DNA of 21,210 nucleotides from an uncultured Eubacterium sp. (lineage in GTDB: Bacteria > Bacillota > Clostridia > Lachnospirales > Lachnospiraceae), in contig CAJUHV010000070.1 in NCBI GenBank assembly GCA_910586445.1, positions 1 through 21,210 of the forward strand, in the 5' to 3' direction. Positions 1-7,049 of this stretch are shown one piece after another. The notes below the pieces were generated by a model. That model saw only the letters and a program-made list of their open reading frames with translations, made no database searches and was not told where the DNA came from. The translations under genes were made by a program, and so were the position numbers. Within the stretch, counting starts at the first letter, position 1. Each line of letters begins with the position of its first letter.

Positions 1-88
1 TTCCCCATTATTATACCAAATTTTTGATGACTTGGCCAAAAGACTAATTGAAGGTCTTGATTATGACAGCTTTACACAGAATGAGTGA
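1..88 (+). CDS. 3' end of an unidentified protein gene (partial)
   Basis: An open frame enters from the left edge (frame starting at base 2) and ends at TGA 86-88, giving about 28 residues that include YQIFDDLAKRLIEGLDYDSF. The acidic, leucine-rich tail reads like real protein, but it is too short to assign to a family. A promoter for the next gene overlaps its last codons, which fits a gene end here. It could also be chance open frame. Confidence 0.3.
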   Translation, partial: SPLLYQIFDDLAKRLIEGLDYDSFTQNE

Positions 89-99
89 TCTGCTATAAT
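71..99 (+). promoter_or_regulatory. Sigma-A promoter of the MNT/HEPN pair
   Basis: TTTACA at 71-76, a 17-base spacer, and TATAAT at 94-99 preceded by TGC (extended -10). It lies about 90 bases before the MNT start codon and in the right direction to drive the MNT/HEPN operon. Confidence 0.7.
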
Positions 100-185
100 T
101 TGAATACTAATTATAAGTTTGTGGGGCATAATGAAGCATAGACTGCTGTGATGGGCGGTGGTTTATTCTGTGGAGGGCATCTGTT

Positions 186-527
186 ATGTGTGAAGAAAAA
201 GATTTGGAAATTATACTGCAGCATATGGCGAGAAGCTATTACTTAGTTTTTGGGGGAGATGTTGTTAAAATACTGCTTTATGGCTCTTATGCCAGAGGGG
301 ATTATCAAAAAGATTCCGATATTGATCTTGCGGCTATTGTACGGGGGCGTCGCTTGGACCTGCAGGAAGGGCTGAAAAAGATCTGGGATGTATCAGGGGA
401 CCTAGAGCTGGAATATGGCATTGTAGTATCACCGACAGTGATACCATTTGAAGAATTTGAAATATATAAAAAAGATCTGCCGTATTACAGGAATATCTGG
501 ATGGAGGGGGTAGAGATTTGTGTGTGA
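186..527 (+). CDS. MNT-family nucleotidyltransferase (antitoxin of a HEPN/MNT pair)
   Basis: Small protein of 113 residues. The nucleotidyltransferase signature is clear: GSYARG at residues 33-38 followed by SDIDL at 44-48, whose Asp45 and Asp47 would bind Mg2+. Minimal nucleotidyltransferases (MNT) of this size usually pair with a HEPN-domain protein as a toxin-antitoxin module. In characterised pairs the MNT modifies the HEPN RNase with AMP and silences it. The start is supported by GGAGGG at 172-177, 8 bases ahead. The stop overlaps the start of the HEPN remnant that follows, so the two were translationally coupled. Since that partner is broken, this looks like an orphan antitoxin. Assignment is firm at family level; the toxin-antitoxin role is inferred from context. 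Confidence 0.85.
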   Translation: MCEEKDLEIILQHMARSYYLVFGGDVVKILLYGSYARGDYQKDSDIDLAAIVRGRRLDLQEGLKKIWDVSGDLELEYGIVVSPTVIPFEEFEIYKKDLPYYRNIWMEGVEICV

Positions 528-769
528 CGTGAGAAAAGATCTGATGCGGTATCGTCTGGAAATGGCGGGAAGTTATAAAGACAGGTATATTTGATAAGAA
601 ATTTTCTAAGTATATCAGCCAGGCTTTTCAGATCAGAAATAATACTGATTACGCTGACTTTTTTCTTGTATCGAAGCAGGATGCACGGGAGCAGTATGAA
701 CGCGCAGAAGAATTTCTGGCTGCAGTTGAATGTTTTATTGACAATGAAATGCAGTCGATGAACGATTAG
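520..769 (+). pseudogene. HEPN-domain protein remnant (internal deletion and frameshift)
   Basis: A GTG start at 520, overlapping the MNT stop and preceded by GGAGGGGG at 503-510, opens a frame (VRKDLMRYRLEMAGSYKD) that stops at TGA 592-594. From 581 the adjacent frame reads TGIFDKKFSKYISQAFQIRN and continues to TAG 767-769, ending in QYERAEEFLAAVECFID. This is the typical C-terminal half of HEPN proteins paired with MNT. The two pieces match the start and end of one HEPN protein, but the middle is gone: the whole remnant is 250 bases where about 390 are expected. The missing part should include the conserved helix region and the RNase R-x(4-6)-H motif. The junction near 578-584 also shifts the frame. 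The toxin should therefore be dead. Confidence 0.75.
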
Positions 770-863
770 GAAATTAGATTTTTGTGTAAATTTTAAACAA
801 AAAAAACAAAAAATATCCCTAAAATTCTTATAAATTTTCTATAAAATTTGCCCTGCAAAATCC

Positions 864-892
864 TTGACTTTCCAAAATCAAAGAATTAAAAT
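864..892 (+). promoter_or_regulatory. Promoter of the ATP synthase operon
   Basis: TTGACT at 864-869, 17-base spacer, TAAAAT at 887-892. The stretch 770-863 before it is very AT-rich and holds no gene. The predicted transcript starts near 899 and has a leader of about 130 bases before atpB. Confidence 0.7.
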
Positions 893-967
893 AATGCTTG
901 GAAATCTAGCAGGCTTTTATGCAAATCCGGCTGGAGTTCTTGTATTTCTTCATATATGTTTCAGACG

Positions 968-1013
968 ATAAATGTTCCCGCCAGCAGCGACGGCAAAGGG
1001 ACATTTATTTTTT
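968..1013 (+). terminator. Terminator-like hairpin in the atp operon leader (possible attenuator)
   Basis: ATAAATGTTCCC at 968-979 pairs with GGGACATTTAT at 998-1008, with one bulged T. An inner GCC/GGC pairing is possible in the loop. A T-rich run follows (1008-1013). This has the form of an intrinsic terminator between the promoter at 864-892 and the atpB ribosome site (about 1018-1025), so it may attenuate the operon. No ligand-binding domain or leader peptide is recognisable upstream. Confidence 0.55.
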
Positions 1014-1032
1014 GTCAGAAAGGAGCTTGCCT

Positions 1033-1890
1033 ATGGGCAAAAAAGAAAAGAAAGCCGGCATAGCCGTATTTGCCTGTATTGCGATTGTACTTCTGGCCGG
1101 AGCGTTGTTATCAGGCTCCTCCGGGGGAAAGCATGAGACAATAGAGGAAGTAATGCGTGATGCCGTGCTGCATGAATCAAACAGGATCAGCTTTCTGGGA
1201 ATGAAGGATGTCAATCCGGCGTTTATATCGGCGGTGACGGTAACAGGCATACTGCTGTCGGCTGCGGCTTTGATCCGGATTTTTGTGATTCCGAGATTTC
1301 AGTATGTTCCCGGCAGATTTCAGCTGCTTTTGGAAGAACTGGTGGGCTTGTTTGACGGGCTGGCAAAATCGAACAGCCCGCACCGGAACGGGTTTCTGGG
1401 TATTTATGTATTTACCGCAGGCACCTATATTTTTGTAGGAACGATCTTTGAATTGTTCGGGCTGCAGGGGATTACTACAGAAGGTTTGTCGATCGCGCTG
1501 CCGGCTCCGCTGTCGGATATTAACTCAGCAGTTTCGCTCGGCTGCCTGTCTTATCTTGTGATTTTGTCAGGCGGTATAGCAGGAAACGGCATGCGGGGAG
1601 TGGGAAATACGTTAAAAGATTTTTCGCTGCCGATTTCTATGAGTTTCCGATTGTTCGGTGCACTGCTGAGCGGGCTTTTAGTGACGGAGCTGGTATATTA
1701 TTATATTCAGCTGAGTATTGTCCTGCCTGTTGTCGTAGGCGTTCTTTTTACGCTGCTGCACGCATTGATTCAGACTTATGTATTGACAATGCTCACGGCA
1801 CTGTATTATGGGGAAGTATCAGAACAGCATGAAAAGCCCGTAAAAGAAAATAAGAACAATAAAAATAGAAAGAAACAGGCAGCAGCCTGA
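1033..1890 (+). CDS. atpB: ATP synthase Fo subunit a
   Basis: Membrane stator subunit (285 residues) that forms the ion half-channels against the c-ring of F1Fo ATP synthase. The essential stator arginine is Arg206 in SMSFRLFGALLSG, and the last-helix motif LIQTYVLTMLTALYYGE (about 246-261) is typical. There are five or six hydrophobic segments; the C-terminus is Lys/Asn-rich. The ATG at 1033 is preferred because AAAGGAG lies just ahead. An in-frame ATG at 919 would add 38 residues, but it is a few bases after the predicted transcription start, has a weak ribosome site and would run through the leader hairpin. First gene of the operon; atpE follows after 19 bases. Confidence 0.93.
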   Translation: MGKKEKKAGIAVFACIAIVLLAGALLSGSSGGKHETIEEVMRDAVLHESNRISFLGMKDVNPAFISAVTVTGILLSAAALIRIFVIPRFQYVPGRFQLLLEELVGLFDGLAKSNSPHRNGFLGIYVFTAGTYIFVGTIFELFGLQGITTEGLSIALPAPLSDINSAVSLGCLSYLVILSGGIAGNGMRGVGNTLKDFSLPISMSFRLFGALLSGLLVTELVYYYIQLSIVLPVVVGVLFTLLHALIQTYVLTMLTALYYGEVSEQHEKPVKENKNNKNRKKQAAA

Positions 1891-1909
1891 GAGGATGGAG
1901 GGTATACAA

Positions 1910-2278
1910 ATGAATGTACTATGTAAAAAAATGTCAGCAGCTGCCATGCTGCTTATGATGTTTATGATGTTATCAATATGTTCCATCAGCACGGTAATGA
2001 TGGTGCAGCCGGTATCTGCTGCAGAGATCGAAGAGACGCAGGAAGAGGCAGATCCGATCGGGGATAAGGCAAAGGGAGCTGCGATTGCAGTCGGCCTTGC
2101 GGCAGCGGCAGGTGCAGTCGGCATGGGTATTGCAGTCGGTAAGTCGGTGGAAGGCATTGCACGCCAGCCGGAAGCGGAGGGAAAGATTCGTACGACGCTG
2201 ATGCTCGGCCTTGTATTTATTGAGACAGCGATTATATACGCACTGATTGTAGCGATCCTGATCATATTTGTAATGTAA
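1910..2278 (+). CDS. atpE: ATP synthase Fo subunit c with N-terminal signal peptide
   Basis: Rotor-ring subunit that carries the coupling ion. The C-terminal 75 or so residues form the usual two-helix hairpin: glycine/alanine-rich helix 1 (about 54-80), polar loop ARQPEAEGK (84-92), and helix 2 with the ion-binding Glu105 in LVFIETAIIYAL. The protein is 122 residues, against a usual 70-90. The extra N-terminus has a basic start, a Met/Leu-rich hydrophobic core and a VSA-AE site near residues 35-39, then an acidic linker, so it looks like a cleavable signal peptide. Start at 1910 is supported by GGAGGG at 1897-1902 (7-base spacing); the upstream ATG at 1895 lacks a site. Met72 stands where Na+-type c subunits have Gln (the GQG motif) and Thr106 where they have Ser. 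Confidence 0.92.
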   Translation: MNVLCKKMSAAAMLLMMFMMLSICSISTVMMVQPVSAAEIEETQEEADPIGDKAKGAAIAVGLAAAAGAVGMGIAVGKSVEGIARQPEAEGKIRTTLMLGLVFIETAIIYALIVAILIIFVM

Positions 2279-2292
2279 GGAAGGTGGTCGGC

Positions 2293-2796
2293 ATGAATAT
2301 CCCTTTGAATATTGACTGGCAGCAGATCCTGCTGCATTTGTTCAATTTTTCTATTCTTTTAGCAGGATTGTATCTGCTGCTGTATAAACCAGTAAAAGAT
2401 TTCATGGATAAGCGGACTGCCTACTATAAACAGCTTGATGATGAAACAAAGGAAAAACTGGAAAAGGCAAAGAATCTGGAAGAATTGTATCAAAAACAGA
2501 TTGAACAGGCCGATGATGAAATCAGTCAGCTAAAGGCAAAGGCTGCGTTAGAAGCAGAGCAGTCAGCGGATGAGCAGTTAAAAAGTGCGAAAAAGCAGGC
2601 AGAGAAGATGCTTGCAGATGCGCAGGATGGTGCAAGAAAAGAGCGTGAAAAAATACTTGTCCAGACCCAGCAGGATATTGCAAAGCTGGCAGCTGTTGCG
2701 ACACAAAAGCTGGTTATGGAGTCGATGGATGATGTATATGATCAGTTTCTGCGGGCAGCAGAAGGAGGTGGGGTGAATGAATCGCACAGACAATAA
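2293..2796 (+). CDS. atpF: ATP synthase Fo subunit b (peripheral stalk)
   Basis: 167 residues. A single membrane helix near the N-terminus (about 12-32: LLHLFNFSILLAGLYLLLY) is followed by KPVKDFMDKR and a long, highly charged Lys/Glu/Gln-rich coiled coil, the standard form of subunit b. It links membrane subunit a to the top of F1. Start at ATG 2293 has GGAAGG at 2279-2284; a GTG at 2284 in frame would lie inside that site. Its end overlaps the start of the delta-alpha fusion gene by 20 bases. The C-terminus (LVMESMDDVYDQFLRAAE and a short tail) is a normal b end with no fused delta N-domain. Confidence 0.92.
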   Translation: MNIPLNIDWQQILLHLFNFSILLAGLYLLLYKPVKDFMDKRTAYYKQLDDETKEKLEKAKNLEELYQKQIEQADDEISQLKAKAALEAEQSADEQLKSAKKQAEKMLADAQDGARKEREKILVQTQQDIAKLAAVATQKLVMESMDDVYDQFLRAAEGGGVNESHRQ

Positions 2797-4555
2797 AAAG
2801 AAAGATGCAAAAGATACAAAAGATACAATGGAAGCTTTTTTATGTAGTTCTGTCCGCCCCGATCCAGTGCGGTTTGAGCAGATCAGCAGATTTTTGAGAG
2901 ATAAATATGAGGCGGATGTCAATCTGGAATGGATGGAAGATAAAAAGATCAAGGGCGGCTTTCGGCTGATAGCCGGAAATGATATTTATGACTGGAGCAC
3001 GGAAAGCCGTTTAAAGCAGCTGCAGGCGGAGTGGATGAAACTTGCAAAATATAGTGACGGCAATGTAGTTCCGCTGCTGCAGGAAAACCTCCGCAACTGG
3101 ACGCCGAAGGCGCTGGCTGAAGAGATCGGCGTCGTGGCGACAGTCGGCGACGGCATAGCTACGGTAGACGGATTAAAGCATGCGGAATATGGAGAGATCT
3201 TAATTTTTTCCAATGGTATACGAGGCATGGTACAGGATTTAAAGAGGGACTATATCGGCTGCGTTCTGTTTGGGGACGAACAGGATATTATGGAAGGCAG
3301 TACCGTAAAGCGTACCGGAAAGACAGCGGGAATGCCTGTCGGGGATGCGTTTATCGGCAGGGTAGTCGATGCGCTCGGCGATCCGCTGGATGGCAAGGAG
3401 CAGATTACAGCGGAAGGATATCGTCCCATTGAGTCGCCTGCACCAGGCATTATAGACCGCCAGCCGGTAAATACACCTATGGAAACAGGACTTCTTGCGA
3501 TTGATTCTATGTTTCCGATCGGCAGGGGACAGCGTGAGCTGATTATCGGAGACCGCCAGACCGGAAAGACAGCAATCGCGCTTGATACGATCTTAAACCA
3601 GAAGGGCAAGGACGTGATCTGCATCTATGTGGCAATCGGACAGAAAGCCAGCTCAGTCGCACAGCTGACAGAAACGCTTAGGCGGCATGATGCGATGGAC
3701 TACTGTGTAGTACTGTGCGCGACAGCCAGCGATGCGGCACCGCTGCAGTATATTGCACCTTATGCAGGATGTGCGCTTGGCGAATATTTTATGAACAAAG
3801 GGCGGGATGTGCTGATTGTATACGATGATCTGTCCAAGCATGCGATCGCATACAGGGCACTCAGCCTTCTGTTGGAGCGTTCTCCAGGACGCGAGGCATA
3901 TCCGGGAGATGTGTTTTACCTGCATTCCCGTCTGCTGGAGCGTTCGGCGCATTTATCCGATGAGCGGGGAGGCGGCAGCATGACGGCACTTCCGATTGTA
4001 GAGACGCAGGCAGGAGATGTATCTGCGTATATACCGACTAATATAATTTCAATTACGGACGGGCAGATTTTTTTGGAAAGCGATTTGTTTTTTGCAGGCC
4101 AGCGTCCGGCGGTCAATGTAGGTATTTCCGTATCCCGTGTCGGCGGGGATGCCCAGACGAAGGCTATGAAAAAGGCAGCGGGAGCAATCCGGCTGGATCT
4201 GGCACAGTACCGCGAGATGGAAGTATTTACACAGTTTTCCAGTGATCTGGATGACGCTACGAAAAAACAGCTGGTCTATGGACAGGGGCTTATGCACCTG
4301 CTGCGCCAGGCACAGTATCAGCCGCTGAAACAGCATGAGCAGGTTATACTGCTGGTAGCAGCGCTTGGCCGTGTACTGATCGATGTGCCTGTGGATGAGA
4401 TAGATGCATACGGCAGGAGGCTGATTCAGTGGATTGAGGAAAAGGCACCGCATATATGCAGCGAAATAGAACGGACGGGACAGCTTTCAGATGAGATCAA
4501 ACAAAGCATTATTCATCTCGCACAGGATTTTGTAAAATCCGTGAAAACGCAGTAG
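2777..4555 (+). CDS. atpA: ATP synthase F1 subunit alpha with fused C-terminal domain of subunit delta
   Basis: 592 residues, against about 500-515 for normal alpha. Residues ~110-592 are ordinary alpha: Walker A GDRQTGKT at 258-265, VLIVYDDLSKHA, PGREAYPGDVFYLHSRLLER and GISVSRVGG with the arginine that reaches the beta catalytic site. Residues ~24-85 are not alpha. VRFEQISRFLRDKYEADVNL, then KGGFRLIAGNDIYDWSTESR and LKQLQ, match the C-terminal domain of delta (AtpH), which caps the b stalk. The usual delta N-terminal domain is absent here and from the operon. The alpha N-terminal helix (VVPLLQENLRNW, 98-109) is kept. Start 2777 has a strong AGGAGGTGGGG ahead. An internal Met87 could start a 506-residue normal alpha. 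Alpha is certain; the delta origin of the N-terminus rests on pattern recognition but is strong. Confidence 0.92.
   Translation: MNRTDNKKKDAKDTKDTMEAFLCSSVRPDPVRFEQISRFLRDKYEADVNLEWMEDKKIKGGFRLIAGNDIYDWSTESRLKQLQAEWMKLAKYSDGNVVPLLQENLRNWTPKALAEEIGVVATVGDGIATVDGLKHAEYGEILIFSNGIRGMVQDLKRDYIGCVLFGDEQDIMEGSTVKRTGKTAGMPVGDAFIGRVVDALGDPLDGKEQITAEGYRPIESPAPGIIDRQPVNTPMETGLLAIDSMFPIGRGQRELIIGDRQTGKTAIALDTILNQKGKDVICIYVAIGQKASSVAQLTETLRRHDAMDYCVVLCATASDAAPLQYIAPYAGCALGEYFMNKGRDVLIVYDDLSKHAIAYRALSLLLERSPGREAYPGDVFYLHSRLLERSAHLSDERGGGSMTALPIVETQAGDVSAYIPTNIISITDGQIFLESDLFFAGQRPAVNVGISVSRVGGDAQTKAMKKAAGAIRLDLAQYREMEVFTQFSSDLDDATKKQLVYGQGLMHLLRQAQYQPLKQHEQVILLVAALGRVLIDVPVDEIDAYGRRLIQWIEEKAPHICSEIERTGQLSDEIKQSIIHLAQDFVKSVKTQ
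3025..3037 (+). promoter_or_regulatory. Possible internal ribosome site and start codon within atpA
   Basis: GGCGGAG at 3025-3031 precedes an in-frame ATG at 3035-3037 (Met87 of the fusion). Initiation here would give a 506-residue product, the usual alpha length, starting exactly where the delta-like domain ends. The spacing from GGAG is short (3 bases), so strength is uncertain. Confidence 0.3.
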
Positions 4556-4674
4556 TCTGTACAGGATTTGCGGCTGTGGGCAGCAGAGCTGGGAAACAGG
4601 ACGTCAGTAAACAGAGCAGCCTGTGCAGATCAAAAGCAGGATGTATGAAGATCCAGACAGGACGGTGAGCATAG

Positions 4675-5586
4675 ATGGCGAATACGAAAGAAATCAAAAG
4701 CAGGATGGAAAGTATTCATGATACGCAGAAAATAACAAATGCCATGTATCTGATTGCTTCTACCAAAGTGCGTAAGGCAAAAGCAGAGCTTGATAAGACC
4801 AGGCCGTATTTTAACGCCCTGCAGGCTGAGATTAAGCGGATTTTTCGAACGGATGAGGCGGTAAAGAGCAGGTATTTTTATCCGGCAGACAACAGCCATA
4901 TACCAGAAGGTACATACGGGTGCCTTGTTATTACTGCGGATAAGGGGCTTGCGGGCGCTTATAACCAGAATGTGATCAAAGAGGCGCAGAGGCTTCTGGC
5001 GGAGCATCAGGATACAAAGCTGTTTGTAGTCGGGGAATACGGACGGCAGTTTTTTTCGCAGCATCATGTTCCGATTGAACGCAGCTTTCTATATACCGCT
5101 CAGAATCCTACCATGCACAGGGCACGGGAAATCAGCGAGCATCTACTGGAGCTGTTTGACGAAGGAGAATTAAAAAAAATCTTTATTATATATACGGATT
5201 TTAAAAATGGAATGGCGACAGAAGCTGTTTCTACAAGGCTTCTGCCGTTTCACCGCAGGCAGTTTGCTGCGGATGCCCATGAACGGGCAGTAGCCTCACC
5301 GTTTGAATTTTTTCCGTCGATTGAAGCGGTATTAGACGGCGTAATGGAAAGCTACGTGTCGGGGTTTATATACAGTGCGCTGGTGGACAGCTTCTGCAGT
5401 GAGCAGAACGCCCGTATGACGGCGATGGATGCAGCGAACCAGAATGCAGAAAATATGCTGGGCGAGCTGTCCGTAGAGTATAACCGTGTCAGGCAGGCAG
5501 CGATTACACAGGAAATTACCGAGGTATCTTCTGGTGCAAAAGCGCAGAAAAGAAAACGAATGGCAAAGCAAGCCAAGGAGGCGTGA
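4675..5586 (+). CDS. atpG: ATP synthase F1 subunit gamma (central shaft)
   Basis: 303 residues, slightly longer than the usual 285-290. N-terminal MANTKEIKSRMESIHDTQKI and STKVRKAK, and C-terminal ARMTAMDAANQNAENM and YNRVRQAAITQEITE, form the paired coiled-coil helices that rotate inside the alpha3beta3 ring. ADKGLAGAYNQNV (about 83-95) is the family core. A basic tail (AKAQKRKRMAKQAKEA) extends past the usual end. A 119-base gap separates it from atpA, unusually wide for this operon; it contains a 15-base copy of the atpG 5' sequence. The ribosome site (AGGACGG about 15 bases ahead) is weaker than for its neighbours. Beta follows after 5 bases. Confidence 0.95.
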   Translation: MANTKEIKSRMESIHDTQKITNAMYLIASTKVRKAKAELDKTRPYFNALQAEIKRIFRTDEAVKSRYFYPADNSHIPEGTYGCLVITADKGLAGAYNQNVIKEAQRLLAEHQDTKLFVVGEYGRQFFSQHHVPIERSFLYTAQNPTMHRAREISEHLLELFDEGELKKIFIIYTDFKNGMATEAVSTRLLPFHRRQFAADAHERAVASPFEFFPSIEAVLDGVMESYVSGFIYSALVDSFCSEQNARMTAMDAANQNAENMLGELSVEYNRVRQAAITQEITEVSSGAKAQKRKRMAKQAKEA

Positions 5587-5591
5587 AATAA

Positions 5592-7034
5592 ATGGAGGCA
5601 ATCAATGCAATCAATGCAATCGTTACAGCCGGCAATGTAAAAATTGGTAAAATTGTGGAAGTTTCCGGACCGGTTGTGGATGTCGAATTCGAGCATGGCC
5701 ATCTGCCCAAGATCAAGGAGGCGCTGACGGTATCTGTGGACGGAAAAGAACGTGTGATGGAAGTAGCACAGCATGTAGGAAAGGATACTGTCCGCTGCAT
5801 TATGCTTGCAGAGAGTGAAAGTCTGGCGCGGGGCATGGCAGTAAGGGCAGATGGACGGGGCATACGTGTTCCGGTAGGCAGCTGCACGCTCGGGCGGATG
5901 TTTAACGTCTTAGGAGAGCCGATTGACGGCGGCCCTGATGTGTCAAAGGAAACGAAAAAGTGGGAAATTCACAGGAAAGCACCTGCCTTTGCCCAGCAGC
6001 GTCCGGTTGTGGAAATATTGGAAACTGGCATTAAAGTAATCGACCTTTTGGAGCCATATCCAAAGGGCGGAAAAATCGGCCTGTTCGGCGGGGCAGGTGT
6101 CGGGAAAACGGTTCTGATCCAGGAGCTGATCCACAATGTGGCAATGGAGCATGGCGGTTATTCGATTTTTACCGGAGTCGGAGAACGGAGCAGGGAAGGC
6201 AATGATTTATGGAATGAGATGCGCGAGAGCGGAGTATCAGATAAGACGGCGCTCGTATTCGGACAGATGAATGAATCACCGGGCGTACGTATGCGTGTTG
6301 CACTTTCCGGGCTGACGATGGCTGAATATTTCCGGGATGAGGAGCATAAGGATGTGCTGCTTTTTATCGATAATATATTCCGTTTTGTACAGGCGGGCAG
6401 CGAAGTATCTACGCTGCTTGGACGTATGCCGTCCGCCGTGGGCTATCAGCCTACGCTGGCAAGTGAAATGGGCGCGCTTCAGGAGCGGATCACATCTACG
6501 ACAAGCGGTTCGGTTACTTCGGTACAGGCGGTATATGTGCCGGCAGATGACCTGACAGACCCGGCTCCGGCGACGACTTTTACGCACCTGGATGCAACTA
6601 CGGTGCTGAGCCGTAAGATTGCGGAGCAGGGCATTTATCCGGCAGTAGACCCGCTGGCCTCTACTTCCCGTATTTTAGAGGCAGATATCGTAGGCAGCGA
6701 GCATTATGAGATTGCCCGCAGGGTACAGGAAATACTGCAGAAATACAATGAGCTGCAGGATATTATCGCGATCTTAGGCATGGACGAATTGAGCGATTCC
6801 GATAAGCTGACGGTGGCGCGGGCAAGAAAGATTCAAAGATTCCTGGCGCAGCCTACGCATGTAGCTGAGAAGTTTACCGGAATTCCGGGCATATATGTGC
6901 CGCTGCGTGAAACAATACGCGGCTTTAAGGCGATTATAGACGGAAAGATGGATGCATATCCAGAGGCAGCGTTTTACAACGTAGGCACGATTGATGACGT
7001 AGCAGAAAAAGCGAAGCAGATCGAAGAAGCGTAG
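5592..7034 (+). CDS. atpD: ATP synthase F1 subunit beta (catalytic)
   Basis: 480 residues, about normal. This is the catalytic subunit that makes ATP from ADP and phosphate. Walker A GGAGVGKT at 166-173; catalytic Glu198 in GVGERSREGNDL (Ser where many have Thr); Walker B VLLFIDNIFRF; the DELSEEDKL-like loop appears as MDELSDSDKLTVARARK. ATG at 5592 has AAGGAGGCG ahead. The first residues contain a short repeat (NAINAI) from a duplicated AATCAATGC in the DNA, a small N-terminal extension before the usual GKI..VSGPVVDVEF. It is followed 15 bases later by atpC. Confidence 0.97.
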   Translation: MEAINAINAIVTAGNVKIGKIVEVSGPVVDVEFEHGHLPKIKEALTVSVDGKERVMEVAQHVGKDTVRCIMLAESESLARGMAVRADGRGIRVPVGSCTLGRMFNVLGEPIDGGPDVSKETKKWEIHRKAPAFAQQRPVVEILETGIKVIDLLEPYPKGGKIGLFGGAGVGKTVLIQELIHNVAMEHGGYSIFTGVGERSREGNDLWNEMRESGVSDKTALVFGQMNESPGVRMRVALSGLTMAEYFRDEEHKDVLLFIDNIFRFVQAGSEVSTLLGRMPSAVGYQPTLASEMGALQERITSTTSGSVTSVQAVYVPADDLTDPAPATTFTHLDATTVLSRKIAEQGIYPAVDPLASTSRILEADIVGSEHYEIARRVQEILQKYNELQDIIAILGMDELSDSDKLTVARARKIQRFLAQPTHVAEKFTGIPGIYVPLRETIRGFKAIIDGKMDAYPEAAFYNVGTIDDVAEKAKQIEEA

Positions 7035-7049
7035 GAGGATAGAAAGCAG

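Noticed and set aside
919..1032. N-terminal extension of atpB from the ATG at 919
   Set aside because: In frame, but it begins a few bases after the predicted transcription start, has a poor ribosome site, codes for a non-membrane arginine-rich stretch and overlaps the leader hairpin. AAAGGAG supports 1033.
1819..2337. Long open frame on the minus strand across atpE
   Set aside because: Antisense shadow of a strongly biased, Ala/Gly-rich gene; no ribosome site and no family resemblance.
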